Below, one piece after another: positions 34,199 to 43,459 of a stretch of DNA of 64,000 bases (positions within the stretch are counted from its first letter, which is position 1; each line of letters begins with the position of its first letter). The translations under genes and the position numbers were made by a program. Origin of the DNA: an uncultured Dehalococcoidia bacterium. GTDB taxonomy: Bacteria; Chloroflexota; Dehalococcoidia; Bin125. The notes beneath the pieces are model-generated. The model did not search any database. It was given only the letters and a program-made list of their open reading frames with translations, and was not told the origin of the DNA. The stretch spans positions 1 to 64,000 of the forward strand of contig CATQGW010000005.1 in NCBI GenBank assembly GCA_958295515.1. The letters are read 5' to 3'.

Positions 34199-36352
34199 AT
34201 GCCAGCGCGTAGCCACTCTGTTGGAGCGACTCCCCTGCCACGGTCCGCCGGACTGTGGCGTGTTGCTGCGCGGTTTGCCGCGGCTGCGCTTGCCGTCGCG
34301 CTCAGCATCGCGTTGTTCAGCACGTTGGCTCGCGCTGATGGGGCGCTTGGTCTTGAGTTTGATAGCGACGGCGGCTGCTACGTCACGTCCAACGGATGGG
34401 GCAAGGAGCCGTACATTACCGGCGAGCAGTTCGAGGGCAGCTGCTTCGTCGCAAATCACTCCAGCGGGTCGCGGACATTCGCCCTCACGATGGCCGTGTA
34501 TCAACCGAATGTTGGAGCAATCACACTTGGCAAACTTTCTGGTTCTGTCCCGCCGGACGGCAGGCGCTACACGGTTTCCGCTGACCGCAATGTGCTCCCT
34601 CAAGACATCTCTTCGGGTCCTGCATCTGTCATCTTCACGATCACGCCGTCCTCAGACCGATACACGTCAACGCTGCACCACGTGATCTTCGTTGCCCAGC
34701 GCAATGAGGAGCCCGCAGCGTATCCCAACGGCACCGGCCCCCCAAAGGTGCAGGACGACATTATCCGCGGATGCGGAGACATTGGCAACGGACCGGTCTC
34801 CGTCAACGACGAGATCAGTGTGGATTGTACGATCGCAGGCGATCGCCTCCCGCAGACGGCGACCAAGCTCACATACCATGTTCTGGATTCCAGTGCGAAC
34901 TGGCACATCCTCTCCACTGCTCCGCACAGCATTGATCGCGAGTCAGGGACTTTCTTGGTGTCCGATCATGACATACCGATGCCTAGAGGGGCATCAGACG
35001 GGCATGCGCGTCTTTATGTCGAGGCTTGGACCAGCACACCTACCCCACCCGGCTCTCGATTTTATGACCAGAAGACTCTGGACTGGGCGCTCATTCCGAT
35101 CCACATCAACAACCCGGCGGTCCCGGGGCCAACAGATGATTCTGACGACGACAGCGGCGATGACCCTGTTGACACGGCACCCACCACAACGACCGCCTCA
35201 AGCGAAGATGTTCGGCTCGACCGCGACGGCAACGGGCTTGGCTGCCAGATCTCAGACGCAGACGGAGTCGGCCGACCGACTTATCGACGGAATCAACAGG
35301 TTCTGTTGTCGTGTCCCGTCACCAACCCGGCCACAGAGTTCCACGCCTTCATTCTCGGCGTGGCATTGCCGGACACCACCACCGGCCGCTTACGCTCTGT
35401 TCACGTCTCAGCCAAGACCGAGGCGGCACCTCAGGAGACTGACAGACGGGAAGCACGTTTCCGCATCCCATCTGATTGGCCGGACGGTGACACCATCGCT
35501 CATGTTGTTCTGTTCGGCACTCGCCAAGGAGAGTGGGTTGAGCAGGATCGACAGACGACCCGGCGTTTCAGGATCGACAGAGAATCGTCCGGAGGCACCA
35601 ACTCAGAGACATGCTTCCGCGGCGACACTATCATTCAGCCGCCTGCCGCTGAGCAACCGTCAGTGGCGCGCGGCGGATTCGTTTCACTCTCGACGATACA
35701 CAAGAACGATATGTCCTGCGACGCAATTGTTCATTTGCATTACTCGATAACCTGCGCAACCGGCAACGAATTTACGCTAGGCCCCGTGCAGCCTTTCACA
35801 GTTCCTGCCACCACCCAGCGTCATCCGCACACCGCTTCCGTGATGCTTCCAAACGACGCCGACCTAGGACCTTGCATACTGAATTACTGGACATCGACAC
35901 CGACCGTCAACTTCGTAGAAGGTTGGCGGTCAACTGGATATGTTGACCGGGCTCCTCACGCCCAGATTATCATCAATGTCACGTCTTCCGACGATCCGGT
36001 CTCAAGCTCGCTACCAATCGAAGTGGCCCCTCCGTCTCTTGATCAGCCAGTCAAACGGGCGAGCAGCACTCTCCACCTCACCTACAAGGTGACGAATCGC
36101 ACAGAACGCGAGATCAACATCTTGCCCCGGACCACGCTTCAATGCGGAGAAGCAACGATCGAGAACAGCGCTGTCGGGCAGTCTGAAACGATCTCAGCAA
36201 TGAGTACCTCGACGCGCATCAGCATCTTTCTCATATCGTCCGACACTGATCTCGGCTTGTGCGCTGTCCGGCACGAGGTATATGGAGGCATCGATGGGAA
36301 GGGACCACCGCTTTCGCAGGCGAGCGCCCCCCCCCATCTGGGTCATCGTTGA
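34199..36352 (+). CDS. Large secreted protein, N-terminal part of a frameshifted gene
   Basis: ATG 34199. Signal peptide RFAAAALAVALSIALFSTLARA. The mature part has repeated beta-rich modules with paired cysteines (GGCYVTSNGW, SCFVANHSSG; GNGLGCQISD, VLLSCPVTNP; DLGPCILNYW), each about 130 residues, of Ig-like appearance. The linker DDSDDDSGDDPVDTAPTTTT is acidic. GC content is lower than in neighbours, a sign of transfer or of relaxed selection. At a C9 tract (36327-36335) the frame departs from the continuation, which follows in the next frame. Taken together the original product was about 1,090 residues. No family is recognised. Confidence 0.7.
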   Translation: MPARSHSVGATPLPRSAGLWRVAARFAAAALAVALSIALFSTLARADGALGLEFDSDGGCYVTSNGWGKEPYITGEQFEGSCFVANHSSGSRTFALTMAVYQPNVGAITLGKLSGSVPPDGRRYTVSADRNVLPQDISSGPASVIFTITPSSDRYTSTLHHVIFVAQRNEEPAAYPNGTGPPKVQDDIIRGCGDIGNGPVSVNDEISVDCTIAGDRLPQTATKLTYHVLDSSANWHILSTAPHSIDRESGTFLVSDHDIPMPRGASDGHARLYVEAWTSTPTPPGSRFYDQKTLDWALIPIHINNPAVPGPTDDSDDDSGDDPVDTAPTTTTASSEDVRLDRDGNGLGCQISDADGVGRPTYRRNQQVLLSCPVTNPATEFHAFILGVALPDTTTGRLRSVHVSAKTEAAPQETDRREARFRIPSDWPDGDTIAHVVLFGTRQGEWVEQDRQTTRRFRIDRESSGGTNSETCFRGDTIIQPPAAEQPSVARGGFVSLSTIHKNDMSCDAIVHLHYSITCATGNEFTLGPVQPFTVPATTQRHPHTASVMLPNDADLGPCILNYWTSTPTVNFVEGWRSTGYVDRAPHAQIIINVTSSDDPVSSSLPIEVAPPSLDQPVKRASSTLHLTYKVTNRTEREINILPRTTLQCGEATIENSAVGQSETISAMSTSTRISIFLISSDTDLGLCAVRHEVYGGIDGKGPPLSQASAPPHLGHR

Positions 36353-37472
36353 CGATGAAGTGCAACGCCGCTGGTTAGAAAGCAAATCATGGAGCTCAGC
36401 GGCCGTACCGGTGGACTCGCGTTCGTGCCTACAGCAAGCTCTTGAGGCAGCAGTCCTCGGGACATGGACATCTGTCGAGACCACATGCGAGATTGTCGGA
36501 GATATCACGTCCGGCTTTCTTGTCGGAATTGCCACAGACATACGCGATGCGATCAACTGCTTCAACGATGGGTGCAGCGGCGACGAGATGTTCGCCGTTA
36601 TTGGCGTCACAGTGACTGTCACCGCTGCGGTGGTCGGTGCGATCTTCGGCGGAGGCTGGGGTGCTGTTGGAACGGCGTATCTGGCGAATAAGGTCGTCGG
36701 TCTATTCAGGAAGACTGCGACTGTGGCATCGTCTGCGCTGCGAGGACTCCCTGCCAACAGACTCAACGAAATTGCCGGCTGGCTTACCACCGAGTTTGAC
36801 GATGTCGCAAAAAAAGCGATGCCTCGAAACACTCCTAACGTGGGTGTGATCGGTCAGATGGCCAAAGACCTGGACCTCAAACGGGGCGACGTTCTATGGG
36901 AGGATTTCAGCAAGTTCCTTAAACAGACTGCCGTTTTCTGTGCGCGAGGCCAAGAAGGATCTTCCAAATGCAAAGGTCAGCTGGGAGAAATTCTGTACCT
37001 CCAGTACGTCAAGCGAATCCGAGAGAACGTCGAGACGTTTCAGAGCACGCGATACAAGAAAATCGGACCTGATGGCCGCGAAGTGCCCGGCACGATCGGA
37101 TTGCGGCCAGATGGACTTACTATCTCAAAAGACCGCGTCGATATCGACGGCGACGGCATTGAGCGCGAGCGGAAGATCGCCAATCAAACTCGACCGGCTG
37201 ATCCAAAGCAAATGTACTCCTACAAAACAGCCGGTGACTCCGAATTGGGTCTTCAACTCCGCAGTGCAGCTCATGCGAGGATGGACTGCTTCCGGTTGTC
37301 GCTATATGCCATAAGCCGAAATGTGGATGATGTCGCCGCATCTATCGACAATCGCGTCAAGTACGCGAAAGACTTCATCGCGTCGGACCAGGAGATACAG
37401 AAAATCAATCCGAACTTTAAGTTCGAGGTTGTGAACCTCCAAACTGGCGAGCGAGTAGCGGGTGGCTGTTGA
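36282..37472 (+). CDS. C-terminal part of the frameshifted secreted protein, toxin-like
   Basis: Coding resemblance begins at about 36336, after the C9 tract; bases 36282-36335 in this frame are shadow sequence. The first 100 residues carry a helical stretch and a Gly/Ala-rich hydrophobic segment (VIGVTVTVTAAVVGAIFGGG), then SALRGLPANRLNEIAGWL. The last 160 residues are a separate soluble domain with GQLGEILYLQYV, GLRPDGLT and ERERKIANQ, with a PD-like and E-x-K-like pair that might suggest a nuclease. Order adhesin-like, hydrophobic, variable end recalls polymorphic toxins, but no immunity gene is recognised, so this is only a suggestion. Confidence 0.55.
   Translation: MEASMGRDHRFRRRAPPPIWVIVDDEVQRRWLESKSWSSAAVPVDSRSCLQQALEAAVLGTWTSVETTCEIVGDITSGFLVGIATDIRDAINCFNDGCSGDEMFAVIGVTVTVTAAVVGAIFGGGWGAVGTAYLANKVVGLFRKTATVASSALRGLPANRLNEIAGWLTTEFDDVAKKAMPRNTPNVGVIGQMAKDLDLKRGDVLWEDFSKFLKQTAVFCARGQEGSSKCKGQLGEILYLQYVKRIRENVETFQSTRYKKIGPDGREVPGTIGLRPDGLTISKDRVDIDGDGIERERKIANQTRPADPKQMYSYKTAGDSELGLQLRSAAHARMDCFRLSLYAISRNVDDVAASIDNRVKYAKDFIASDQEIQKINPNFKFEVVNLQTGERVAGGC
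36327..36335. repeat. C9 homopolymer at the frameshift
   Basis: Nine C between the two halves of the secreted protein. One C more or fewer would join SQASAPP to IWVIVDDEVQRRWLE in one frame. Either a phase switch or a sequencing or assembly error. Confidence 0.75.
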
Positions 37473-37659
37473 TCTGCTTAATCGCGAAGGAAAATATGAC
37501 GTCTGGATCATAATCGAGAAGCCTTAGAAACTGCTCGATCCCATGACCGGCACCGAGGTAAGGAACCGCGCCTCGCGTTACGCACGACATCATCAGCGAC
37601 TTTTCGCCGTACGGTTGCGGGCAATACACATCGTACCAAGCGACGGTATGCGGTGGCTA

Positions 37660-37949
37660 GCGATTAACTTCGTGTCAGATCGAGGGAGGTACAGCGGTAA
37701 GGCTTGGCGGATGTCGAGCAGGCCAGCAGCGGCGACAGAGACGGCACCGGACGCGCTGACATTCTGGCGGTAGCGCGAGCAGTGGCGCAGCAGCTGGCGG
37801 GACAGGACGCGCTCGATCGGCTACTAGACTAGGCCGTCGAGGGCGAGCAGGGCGGTCGCCTACTCGATGAGATTGGCGACGACCAAGCCGAGCGGGGTTC
37901 TGAGCAGGCGGTGAACTGCGGCGGAGGCGTCGATGACGTACTGCGTCAC
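37660..37949 (-). pseudogene. Decayed VapC-type PIN toxin
   Basis: GTG 37949 overlaps the antitoxin stop (GTGA). The frame reads VTQYVIDASAAVHLLRTPLG, a clear PIN start with the first Asp, but a TAG follows about 28 residues in and further stops after DGLV. Later, RYRQNVSASGAVSVAAAGLLD still resembles the VapC segment in which relatives have acidic residues, here Gly/Ala. So the toxin is dead while the overlap with the antitoxin is preserved. Between 37473 and 37660 I see no gene. Confidence 0.65.
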
Positions 37950-38218
37950 TCGGATGACCGGGGCTGAGCAGCCTCACGATGGACGCGATCGAGGTGTTCG
38001 TCGCGCAGACGGCGTTCTTCGCGGATGCCTTCTGCGGAATCGCCGACGCAGTAGTACTCGGACAGTTCGCCACAGCGCTCAAGCTCTTCAACGCGCTGGA
38101 GCTCGCGCTCGACGGCGCGATGCACGAAGCCGCTCATGCTGACGTGGTATTTGAGCGAGTGCTGTTCGAGGCGCTCGTGGAGGTCATCGGGGATATCGTC
38201 GACGAGTAGGTGCTTCAT
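37946..38218 (-). CDS. VapB/FitA-type antitoxin
   Basis: ATG 38218, 90 residues. MKHLLVDDIPDDLHERL then HSLKYHVSMSGFVHRAVEREL is a ribbon-helix-helix DNA-binding N-terminus; the C-terminal half is a charged helix that would wrap the toxin. The stop overlaps the start of a degenerate vapC by 4 nt, the normal toxin-antitoxin order. As the toxin is broken, the gene is probably a relic that may still repress its promoter. Confidence 0.7.
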   Translation of the reverse strand: MKHLLVDDIPDDLHERLEQHSLKYHVSMSGFVHRAVERELQRVEELERCGELSEYYCVGDSAEGIREERRLRDEHLDRVHREAAQPRSSE

Positions 38219-38259
38219 GATGCGAGGATATCGGGTTCAGTGTTCGTTGCGCCATCGGT

Positions 38260-39501
38260 TCACTCCAGGGCGCCGGTGATGAGGAGTTCGACGTATTCGT
38301 CGTCGCTGAGGTGGGCGATTTGTTTCCAGACGTATTCGTTGTTTTCGCCGAGGAGGGGGGCGGGTTTGTGGAGGTTGGCGGGGGTTTCGGAGAGGCGGAA
38401 GCTGGGGCCGTCGTAGGCGCGGCGGCCCATGGCGGGGTGGTCGAGCATCCAGAAGTGGCCGCGGTGGGCGAGTTGGGGGTCGCTGCGGAGGTCTTCGGGG
38501 GTTTGCACGACGCCGGCGGGGACGCCGGCTGCCTGGAGCGTTTGCATCAGCTGTTCGGCGGGTTGGGCGCGGGTCCAGGCGGCGAGCAGGGCGTCGAGCT
38601 GATCCTGGTTGCTGAGGCGGTCGAAGCGGGTGTGGAAGCGCGGGTCGTCGGCCCACTGGGGCCGGCCGGCGATCTCGGCAAGGGCGCGCCACTCGTCGTC
38701 GGTCGTGCAGGCGATGGCGATCCAGCGGTCGTCGTCATCGCCGCGCGGGGCGCACTGGTAAGTGCCGTGCGGGGCGTGGTCGAGGTGGCGCGCGCCGAGC
38801 GCCTCCTGCTCGCGTCCGTTGACGGTGTAATCGAGGATCATCGTCTCGGTGGCGTGCAGGGCGGCTTCGAGCTGGCCGAAATCGATGTTCTGTCCCTCGC
38901 CGGTGCGCTGGCGGTGATCGAGCGCAGCAATCAGCGCGGCGGCGGCGAAGTGGGGGACGAGGAAGTCGGTGTAGGCGACGCCGGTGCCGATCGGCTCCTC
39001 ACCGGGGTAGTGGGTGAGGTGGGAGATGCCGGCGGCGGCCTGGAGGACGTGTCCGTAGCCCTGCCACATCGACCAGGGGCCGGTGGAGCCGTACATGGGC
39101 ATGGAGATCATGATGATGTCGGGGCGGACGGCGCGGAGGTCGTCGTAGGTGAGTCCCCAGGCGCGCATGGCTTTGGGGGTGAAGGATTCGGTGACGATGT
39201 CGCACTCGGCGATCAGGCGTTTGGCGAGTTCGACGCCTTGGGGGTGCTGCATGTTGAGCGAGCAGCAGCGTTTGGAGGAGTTGAAGTCGGCGTAGTAGCC
39301 GCTGTTGTCGAGGCCGGGCTGATCGTCGACGAAGGGCGGTGCGCGGCGCAGCGGTTCGGGGCGGACGCTGCTCTCGACGCGGATCACTTCTGCGCCGTGG
39401 TCGGCGAGGTATTTGGAGACGAGCGGGCCGACGCCAACCCAGGCGAAGTCGGCGACGCGGATGCCTGCGAAGACGTCGTCGGGGAGCTGGGCGTCGGTCA
39501 T
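38260..39501 (-). CDS. CaiB/BaiF CoA-transferase family III protein
   Basis: ATG 39501, 413 residues. IRVADFAWVGVGPLVSKYLADHG opens the family, HGAEVIRVES the CoA-site strand, KRCCSLNMQHPQG the second, and ADHGAEVIR places the helix. The catalytic Asp common to the family would be in GTGVAYTDFLVPH. These enzymes move CoA between carboxylic acids. Twelve bp upstream lies a second family member, so the pair may form a heteromeric transferase, as in succinyl-CoA:mesaconate-type enzymes; the substrate cannot be assigned. Confidence 0.88.
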   Translation of the reverse strand: MTDAQLPDDVFAGIRVADFAWVGVGPLVSKYLADHGAEVIRVESSVRPEPLRRAPPFVDDQPGLDNSGYYADFNSSKRCCSLNMQHPQGVELAKRLIAECDIVTESFTPKAMRAWGLTYDDLRAVRPDIIMISMPMYGSTGPWSMWQGYGHVLQAAAGISHLTHYPGEEPIGTGVAYTDFLVPHFAAAALIAALDHRQRTGEGQNIDFGQLEAALHATETMILDYTVNGREQEALGARHLDHAPHGTYQCAPRGDDDDRWIAIACTTDDEWRALAEIAGRPQWADDPRFHTRFDRLSNQDQLDALLAAWTRAQPAEQLMQTLQAAGVPAGVVQTPEDLRSDPQLAHRGHFWMLDHPAMGRRAYDGPSFRLSETPANLHKPAPLLGENNEYVWKQIAHLSDDEYVELLITGALE

Positions 39502-39513
39502 GATGTGCGCTTT

Positions 39514-40782
39514 CTAGATCACGCCGGCGGATTTGAGGTTGGCGAGGTCGGGGGCGGAGAGGTTGAGTAGGCCGCTGTAGATGTCTTGGTTATGTTCGCC
39601 GAGTTTGGGGGCGCGGCGGCGGACGGAGAGCGGGGTGGCGGAGAGTTTAGCCCAGGGGCCGGGGTAGGTCACGGTCTCGTCGAGGTCTTCGTGTTCGAGT
39701 TCGGTCCAGAAGTTGCGGGCCTGGAGGTGTTCGTTTTGGAGCAGGTCGGCGGGGGTGTGGACGATGCCCCAGCCGTTGCGGATTTGCTGGGCTTCGGCGA
39801 CGAGTTGGGCGCGGGTGAAGCGCTTGCAGAATTTGGCGAGCACCTCGATCAGGTGGTCGGAGTCGTCGCCGCCGGGCGGGATCAGCACGCCCTGGCTGGC
39901 GTCGAGCTTGGCGAGCCACTCTTCGGAGGTGAGGTCGTCGGCCATGCCGTGGTGGTCGAGCCATTCGATGGTCTGGCGCGCGGTGAGGCCGAAGAGGCCG
40001 CCGAAGGAGAGGGCGGCGACGTAGCCGTCGGCGGCCTCGAAGACGTACTGTCCGCTCCAGTAGCCGCCGATGTTGCGTCCGTTGCCGGGGCGGGTGATGT
40101 TGATCCCGCGGATGTCCCAGGTGGGCATGGCGTTGTCGTGGGTGAAGGTGACGGCCTCCTGCATGGACTGGTCGACGCGCTGGCCGCGTCCGGTGCGGGT
40201 GCGGTGGTAGTGGGCGATCATGGTGCCGACGACGGCCTGTGCGGAGACCTGGGTGTAGCCCTGCGCGGCGGAGGGTCGGATGGGGGGGCGGCCGGGAGCG
40301 CCGCAGAGCGAGGCGAGACCGCCCATTGCGGCGCCGATCAGGTCGGTGGCGCGCCATTGCGCGTAGGGGCCGTCCTGTCCGAAGGGGGTGATTGAGGTCA
40401 TCACCAGGCGAGGGTTGCGGGCGTGGATGGTTTCCCAGCCGAGGCCGACGGCGTCCATTGCGCCGGGCGGGGTGGATTCGACGATGAAATCGGCCTGGTC
40501 GACGAGTTGGAGGAAGAGGTCGCGTCCGCGCGGCCGGCTGAGGTCGAGGGTGACGCCGCGCTTGGAGTGGTTGAAGGTCCACCAGAAGAGCGAGCGTTCG
40601 GGATGGGGCTCGTCGTGGTAGAAGGGTGCGTTCCAGCGGGCGGGGTCGCCGTCGGGTGGTTCGAATTTGATCACGTCTGCGCCCAGCTCGGCGAGCATGC
40701 GTCCGGCGAGTTGGCCGAGCTCGTTGGTGAGGTCGAGGACGCGAAAGGGGGCGAGGGGGCCGGTGGGGGTGTTGGCGGGCAT
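39514..40782 (-). CDS. CaiB/BaiF CoA-transferase family III protein
   Basis: ATG 40782 (MPANTPTGPLAPFRVLDLTN), 422 residues. FRVLDLTNELGQLAGRMLAELG and GADVIKFEPPDGDP are the N-terminal signature; FNHSKRGVTLDLSRPRGRDL follows. It is the upstream half of a two-gene set with the 38.3-kb protein, 12 bp apart, transcribed together. The proteins are only distantly alike, which fits two unlike subunits better than recent duplication. A third relative lies at the right end of the window. Confidence 0.88.
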   Translation of the reverse strand: MPANTPTGPLAPFRVLDLTNELGQLAGRMLAELGADVIKFEPPDGDPARWNAPFYHDEPHPERSLFWWTFNHSKRGVTLDLSRPRGRDLFLQLVDQADFIVESTPPGAMDAVGLGWETIHARNPRLVMTSITPFGQDGPYAQWRATDLIGAAMGGLASLCGAPGRPPIRPSAAQGYTQVSAQAVVGTMIAHYHRTRTGRGQRVDQSMQEAVTFTHDNAMPTWDIRGINITRPGNGRNIGGYWSGQYVFEAADGYVAALSFGGLFGLTARQTIEWLDHHGMADDLTSEEWLAKLDASQGVLIPPGGDDSDHLIEVLAKFCKRFTRAQLVAEAQQIRNGWGIVHTPADLLQNEHLQARNFWTELEHEDLDETVTYPGPWAKLSATPLSVRRRAPKLGEHNQDIYSGLLNLSAPDLANLKSAGVI

Positions 40783-40910
40783 GGGTGGGTCTCGCCTTCC
40801 GTTGGGCGCATGGTAGGGGGAAGGGCGGTTGAGGTGGACGGCGCGCTGCTTTGGTGACTGCTGCGAGCGCAGAGGGATCACAGCCGGGGGCTGGGAGGTT
40901 GGCTCGGGCA

Positions 40911-40934
40911 CCCCCGCTTTCGCGGGGATGACGG
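40911..40934. repeat. Short dispersed palindrome
   Basis: CCCCCGC-TTT-CGCGGGGATGACGG, a variant of the ATTCCCGC-type palindrome at 21.1 kb. It lies upstream of the secreted peptidase gene, in the 200-bp gap between divergent genes. Confidence 0.7.
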
Positions 40935-40984
40935 AGAGGGCGGTGCGGTCATGCAGAGCGATCGGGCCTGCTAGCATCTGCGCC

Positions 40985-43363
40985 ATGCCGCAGTCTGCAC
41001 GTACGCGCTCCCGACCGACCGCTCTCGCGATTACGGTCGCAATGGCATCTTTGCTCATCGCTGTGCTGCTGCCCGGCAACTGGAGCGGTTCGGTTCGGGC
41101 TGAGACCCCACCGAGCAAGATCACAACCACCCTACAGCCCGGCGCCAATCTTGTGGGATGGCTTGGCGCCGAGACGGACATCGAGAGCGTCATTAACACA
41201 ATCCCCGCGTTGGACGCTATCTGGGCGCAGGACCCGTACTCTCTGACATGGGTGGTCGCTTCGCCGCACGTGCCTGTAGACTTCCACACCCTGTGGTTTC
41301 TTGACCCGTACATGCCGTTGATCGTGCATATCGGCGGTGATCAGCCTGTTGAGTGGACCCGGCTGGTGGTTCCACGAAGCACGGCGGTCGAGCTGCAACC
41401 CGGACTTCAGCTGGTCACGTGGTCGGGTCCAGACAGCATGCCAATCGCCGCCCTACTGCGCGGCATCGCCGGATCCGTCCGAGAAGCTCATGTCTGGGAT
41501 CCGGTGCGGCAGCAGTATCACATGTACGACCCTTCCGATCCGGAACATCTCGAATCGATTCCTCTCGTCAACCACGGGGATGCTTTCTGGCTCGATGCGC
41601 GTCGCAGCATCAACTGGAGACAGCCAAACGGGGTGCTTCCCGAAATCAGATTTCCCGGCGGCGCGTCACAGCACGTGCGAGAGACGGTGCGCACCGATCT
41701 GGAAAGCGCCCTTCACTTCTATGCGACAGAGTACGGGGTTGGTCCCGACACATCCGATCTGATTATCATGGTCCCCAGAGACGTTAACGCTCTCATCAGC
41801 GCTCTGACGACTGAGTACGATACGGATGGGTGGGGTGAGCAATGGAGGTCTGGCGTAAGAGAACGGTGGCAGGCATACGACGGCTGGTTATCGCTTTCAC
41901 TCTCGCGCACCACCTCGTACATCGTGGCAAAACGATCATTCTGGACCGGTACTAATTCCGATTGGTACGACTACGGACGATACCTCCTTACCCATGAGAT
42001 ATTCCACGTCATCCAGCTGAATCCACATCCACCTTTTCTCCCAAAACCTAACATCGCGTGGCTCTCGGAAGGCTCCGCGGACCTAATATCTGCTCGCCAC
42101 GCCGTCTTGGACGGCATCGAGACATGGGATGAGATATACAGTAGAGTACACGCACATCTTAGGGCCGAACTCCCCGCGTTGGAACATGGAGAGGAGTTCA
42201 GTTCTGCAACTAGGCCTCGATGGGCATACGACCTAGGATTCCTTGCATCCGACCTGCTCGCACAACGTGTCGACGACGGCGCGTTGATCGAGTTTTACCT
42301 ATTTCCGCGCAGCTTTGCAGACGGGCCCTGGGAGCAAGACTTCCAAGAAGCGTTCGGCGTCAGCGTCAGCGATTTCTACCTGGAATTTTGCCGCTTCCGA
42401 CGGGGCTTGCCGACTGACGATTCAGCGTTTTGTCGCGACACAGATGTACGCGTCCTAACAGGGAGCCTGATGGACAGCGACGGACGACCTGTTGAGGATG
42501 CGTGGGTATACGCCACGTGGCAGATCGACGATTCAACAAGAGACAACGCTGCGCAAACAGACGCGGCAGGCAAGTTCGCGTTCCGAATGCCGTCTCACTC
42601 AGCATCCGGCGACATTCACCTACGCGTCGAGTTTCCTGATTGCGCCACTTACGCCTGGTACAGCGCTGATGGGCTGGACACCGATCCGGAGGCAGACTCG
42701 CCGATTGCGATCCGCGGTAGCGTCACCGAGATCGAGCTGCGGAAACCGGCGGAGGTCTGCCCGCAAATTCGAGGGGTAGTGGCCGATTCCGACGGCACAG
42801 GGCGCTCGAACGTTCAGGTGGAAATCCTGCCGATCTCGGGCGATTATGGGAAAGCGCGCACCGGTGCAGATGGATCGTTCGCAATCACAGCGCCAACTGC
42901 AGGCGAATATCAGCTGTCGATAGAGCTCGCGCCCGGCTGCAAGGCTTGGTGGAAGGAGGACGGCAGCGTCACGACTCAGCAAGACGAGGCGGGGACCGTC
43001 AGCGTGACGGGCGGCGATCTCGACGATGTGCGTGTGGTCATATCTGAAGGCATCTGCGAGTGGCAAATCCAGGGGCGATTGCTCAATGCGAACGGCAACG
43101 GAATTGAGCGTGTCTGGGTCAGTCTCTACCGCGGTGACTCCCTATTTTGGGGTTTGAGCGTTCGCACGGCAGCTGACGGTTCGTTCGCGATCACGGTTCC
43201 CGCTCCGGGCCGATACCATTTGGCGATCAGCGGCAGGGGGTGCCAGGGTTTCTATCAGCACAACGGAATTACAACCGAACAGGATGATGCATCTCTGATT
43301 GATGTGGTTGACGGCCATGTCAGTGATTTCGTGTTTCAAGTGCCCGAGGGAGCCTGCGGCTGA
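40985..43363 (+). CDS. Secreted gluzincin-like peptidase with tandem beta domains
   Basis: ATG 40985, 792 residues; signal ends around VRA-ETPP. Two copies of a beta module (residues about 35-235) share a LxPGxxLVxW start and GDxFW end (QPGANLVGWLG; QPGLQLVTWSG, HGDAFWLD). A zinc site LTHEIFHVIQ followed 25 residues on by WLSEGSADL gives HExxH plus a third-ligand Glu, the gluzincin pattern. The C-terminal third is three carboxypeptidase-regulatory-like repeats of about 90 residues, each with TxADGSFAI-type loops and a Cys pair. A surface or secreted peptidase is likely. A paralogue lies at 61.1 kb. Confidence 0.75.
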   Translation: MPQSARTRSRPTALAITVAMASLLIAVLLPGNWSGSVRAETPPSKITTTLQPGANLVGWLGAETDIESVINTIPALDAIWAQDPYSLTWVVASPHVPVDFHTLWFLDPYMPLIVHIGGDQPVEWTRLVVPRSTAVELQPGLQLVTWSGPDSMPIAALLRGIAGSVREAHVWDPVRQQYHMYDPSDPEHLESIPLVNHGDAFWLDARRSINWRQPNGVLPEIRFPGGASQHVRETVRTDLESALHFYATEYGVGPDTSDLIIMVPRDVNALISALTTEYDTDGWGEQWRSGVRERWQAYDGWLSLSLSRTTSYIVAKRSFWTGTNSDWYDYGRYLLTHEIFHVIQLNPHPPFLPKPNIAWLSEGSADLISARHAVLDGIETWDEIYSRVHAHLRAELPALEHGEEFSSATRPRWAYDLGFLASDLLAQRVDDGALIEFYLFPRSFADGPWEQDFQEAFGVSVSDFYLEFCRFRRGLPTDDSAFCRDTDVRVLTGSLMDSDGRPVEDAWVYATWQIDDSTRDNAAQTDAAGKFAFRMPSHSASGDIHLRVEFPDCATYAWYSADGLDTDPEADSPIAIRGSVTEIELRKPAEVCPQIRGVVADSDGTGRSNVQVEILPISGDYGKARTGADGSFAITAPTAGEYQLSIELAPGCKAWWKEDGSVTTQQDEAGTVSVTGGDLDDVRVVISEGICEWQIQGRLLNANGNGIERVWVSLYRGDSLFWGLSVRTAADGSFAITVPAPGRYHLAISGRGCQGFYQHNGITTEQDDASLIDVVDGHVSDFVFQVPEGACG

Positions 43364-43459
43364 CGGACAGTCGGCGCTTCGGCGATCCGATGGCGCTGGT
43401 TGATCTGATTGGGGAGGGGTTCGGGACGGTTCAGACCGGAGCTGCACCGTAGTCTCGAA

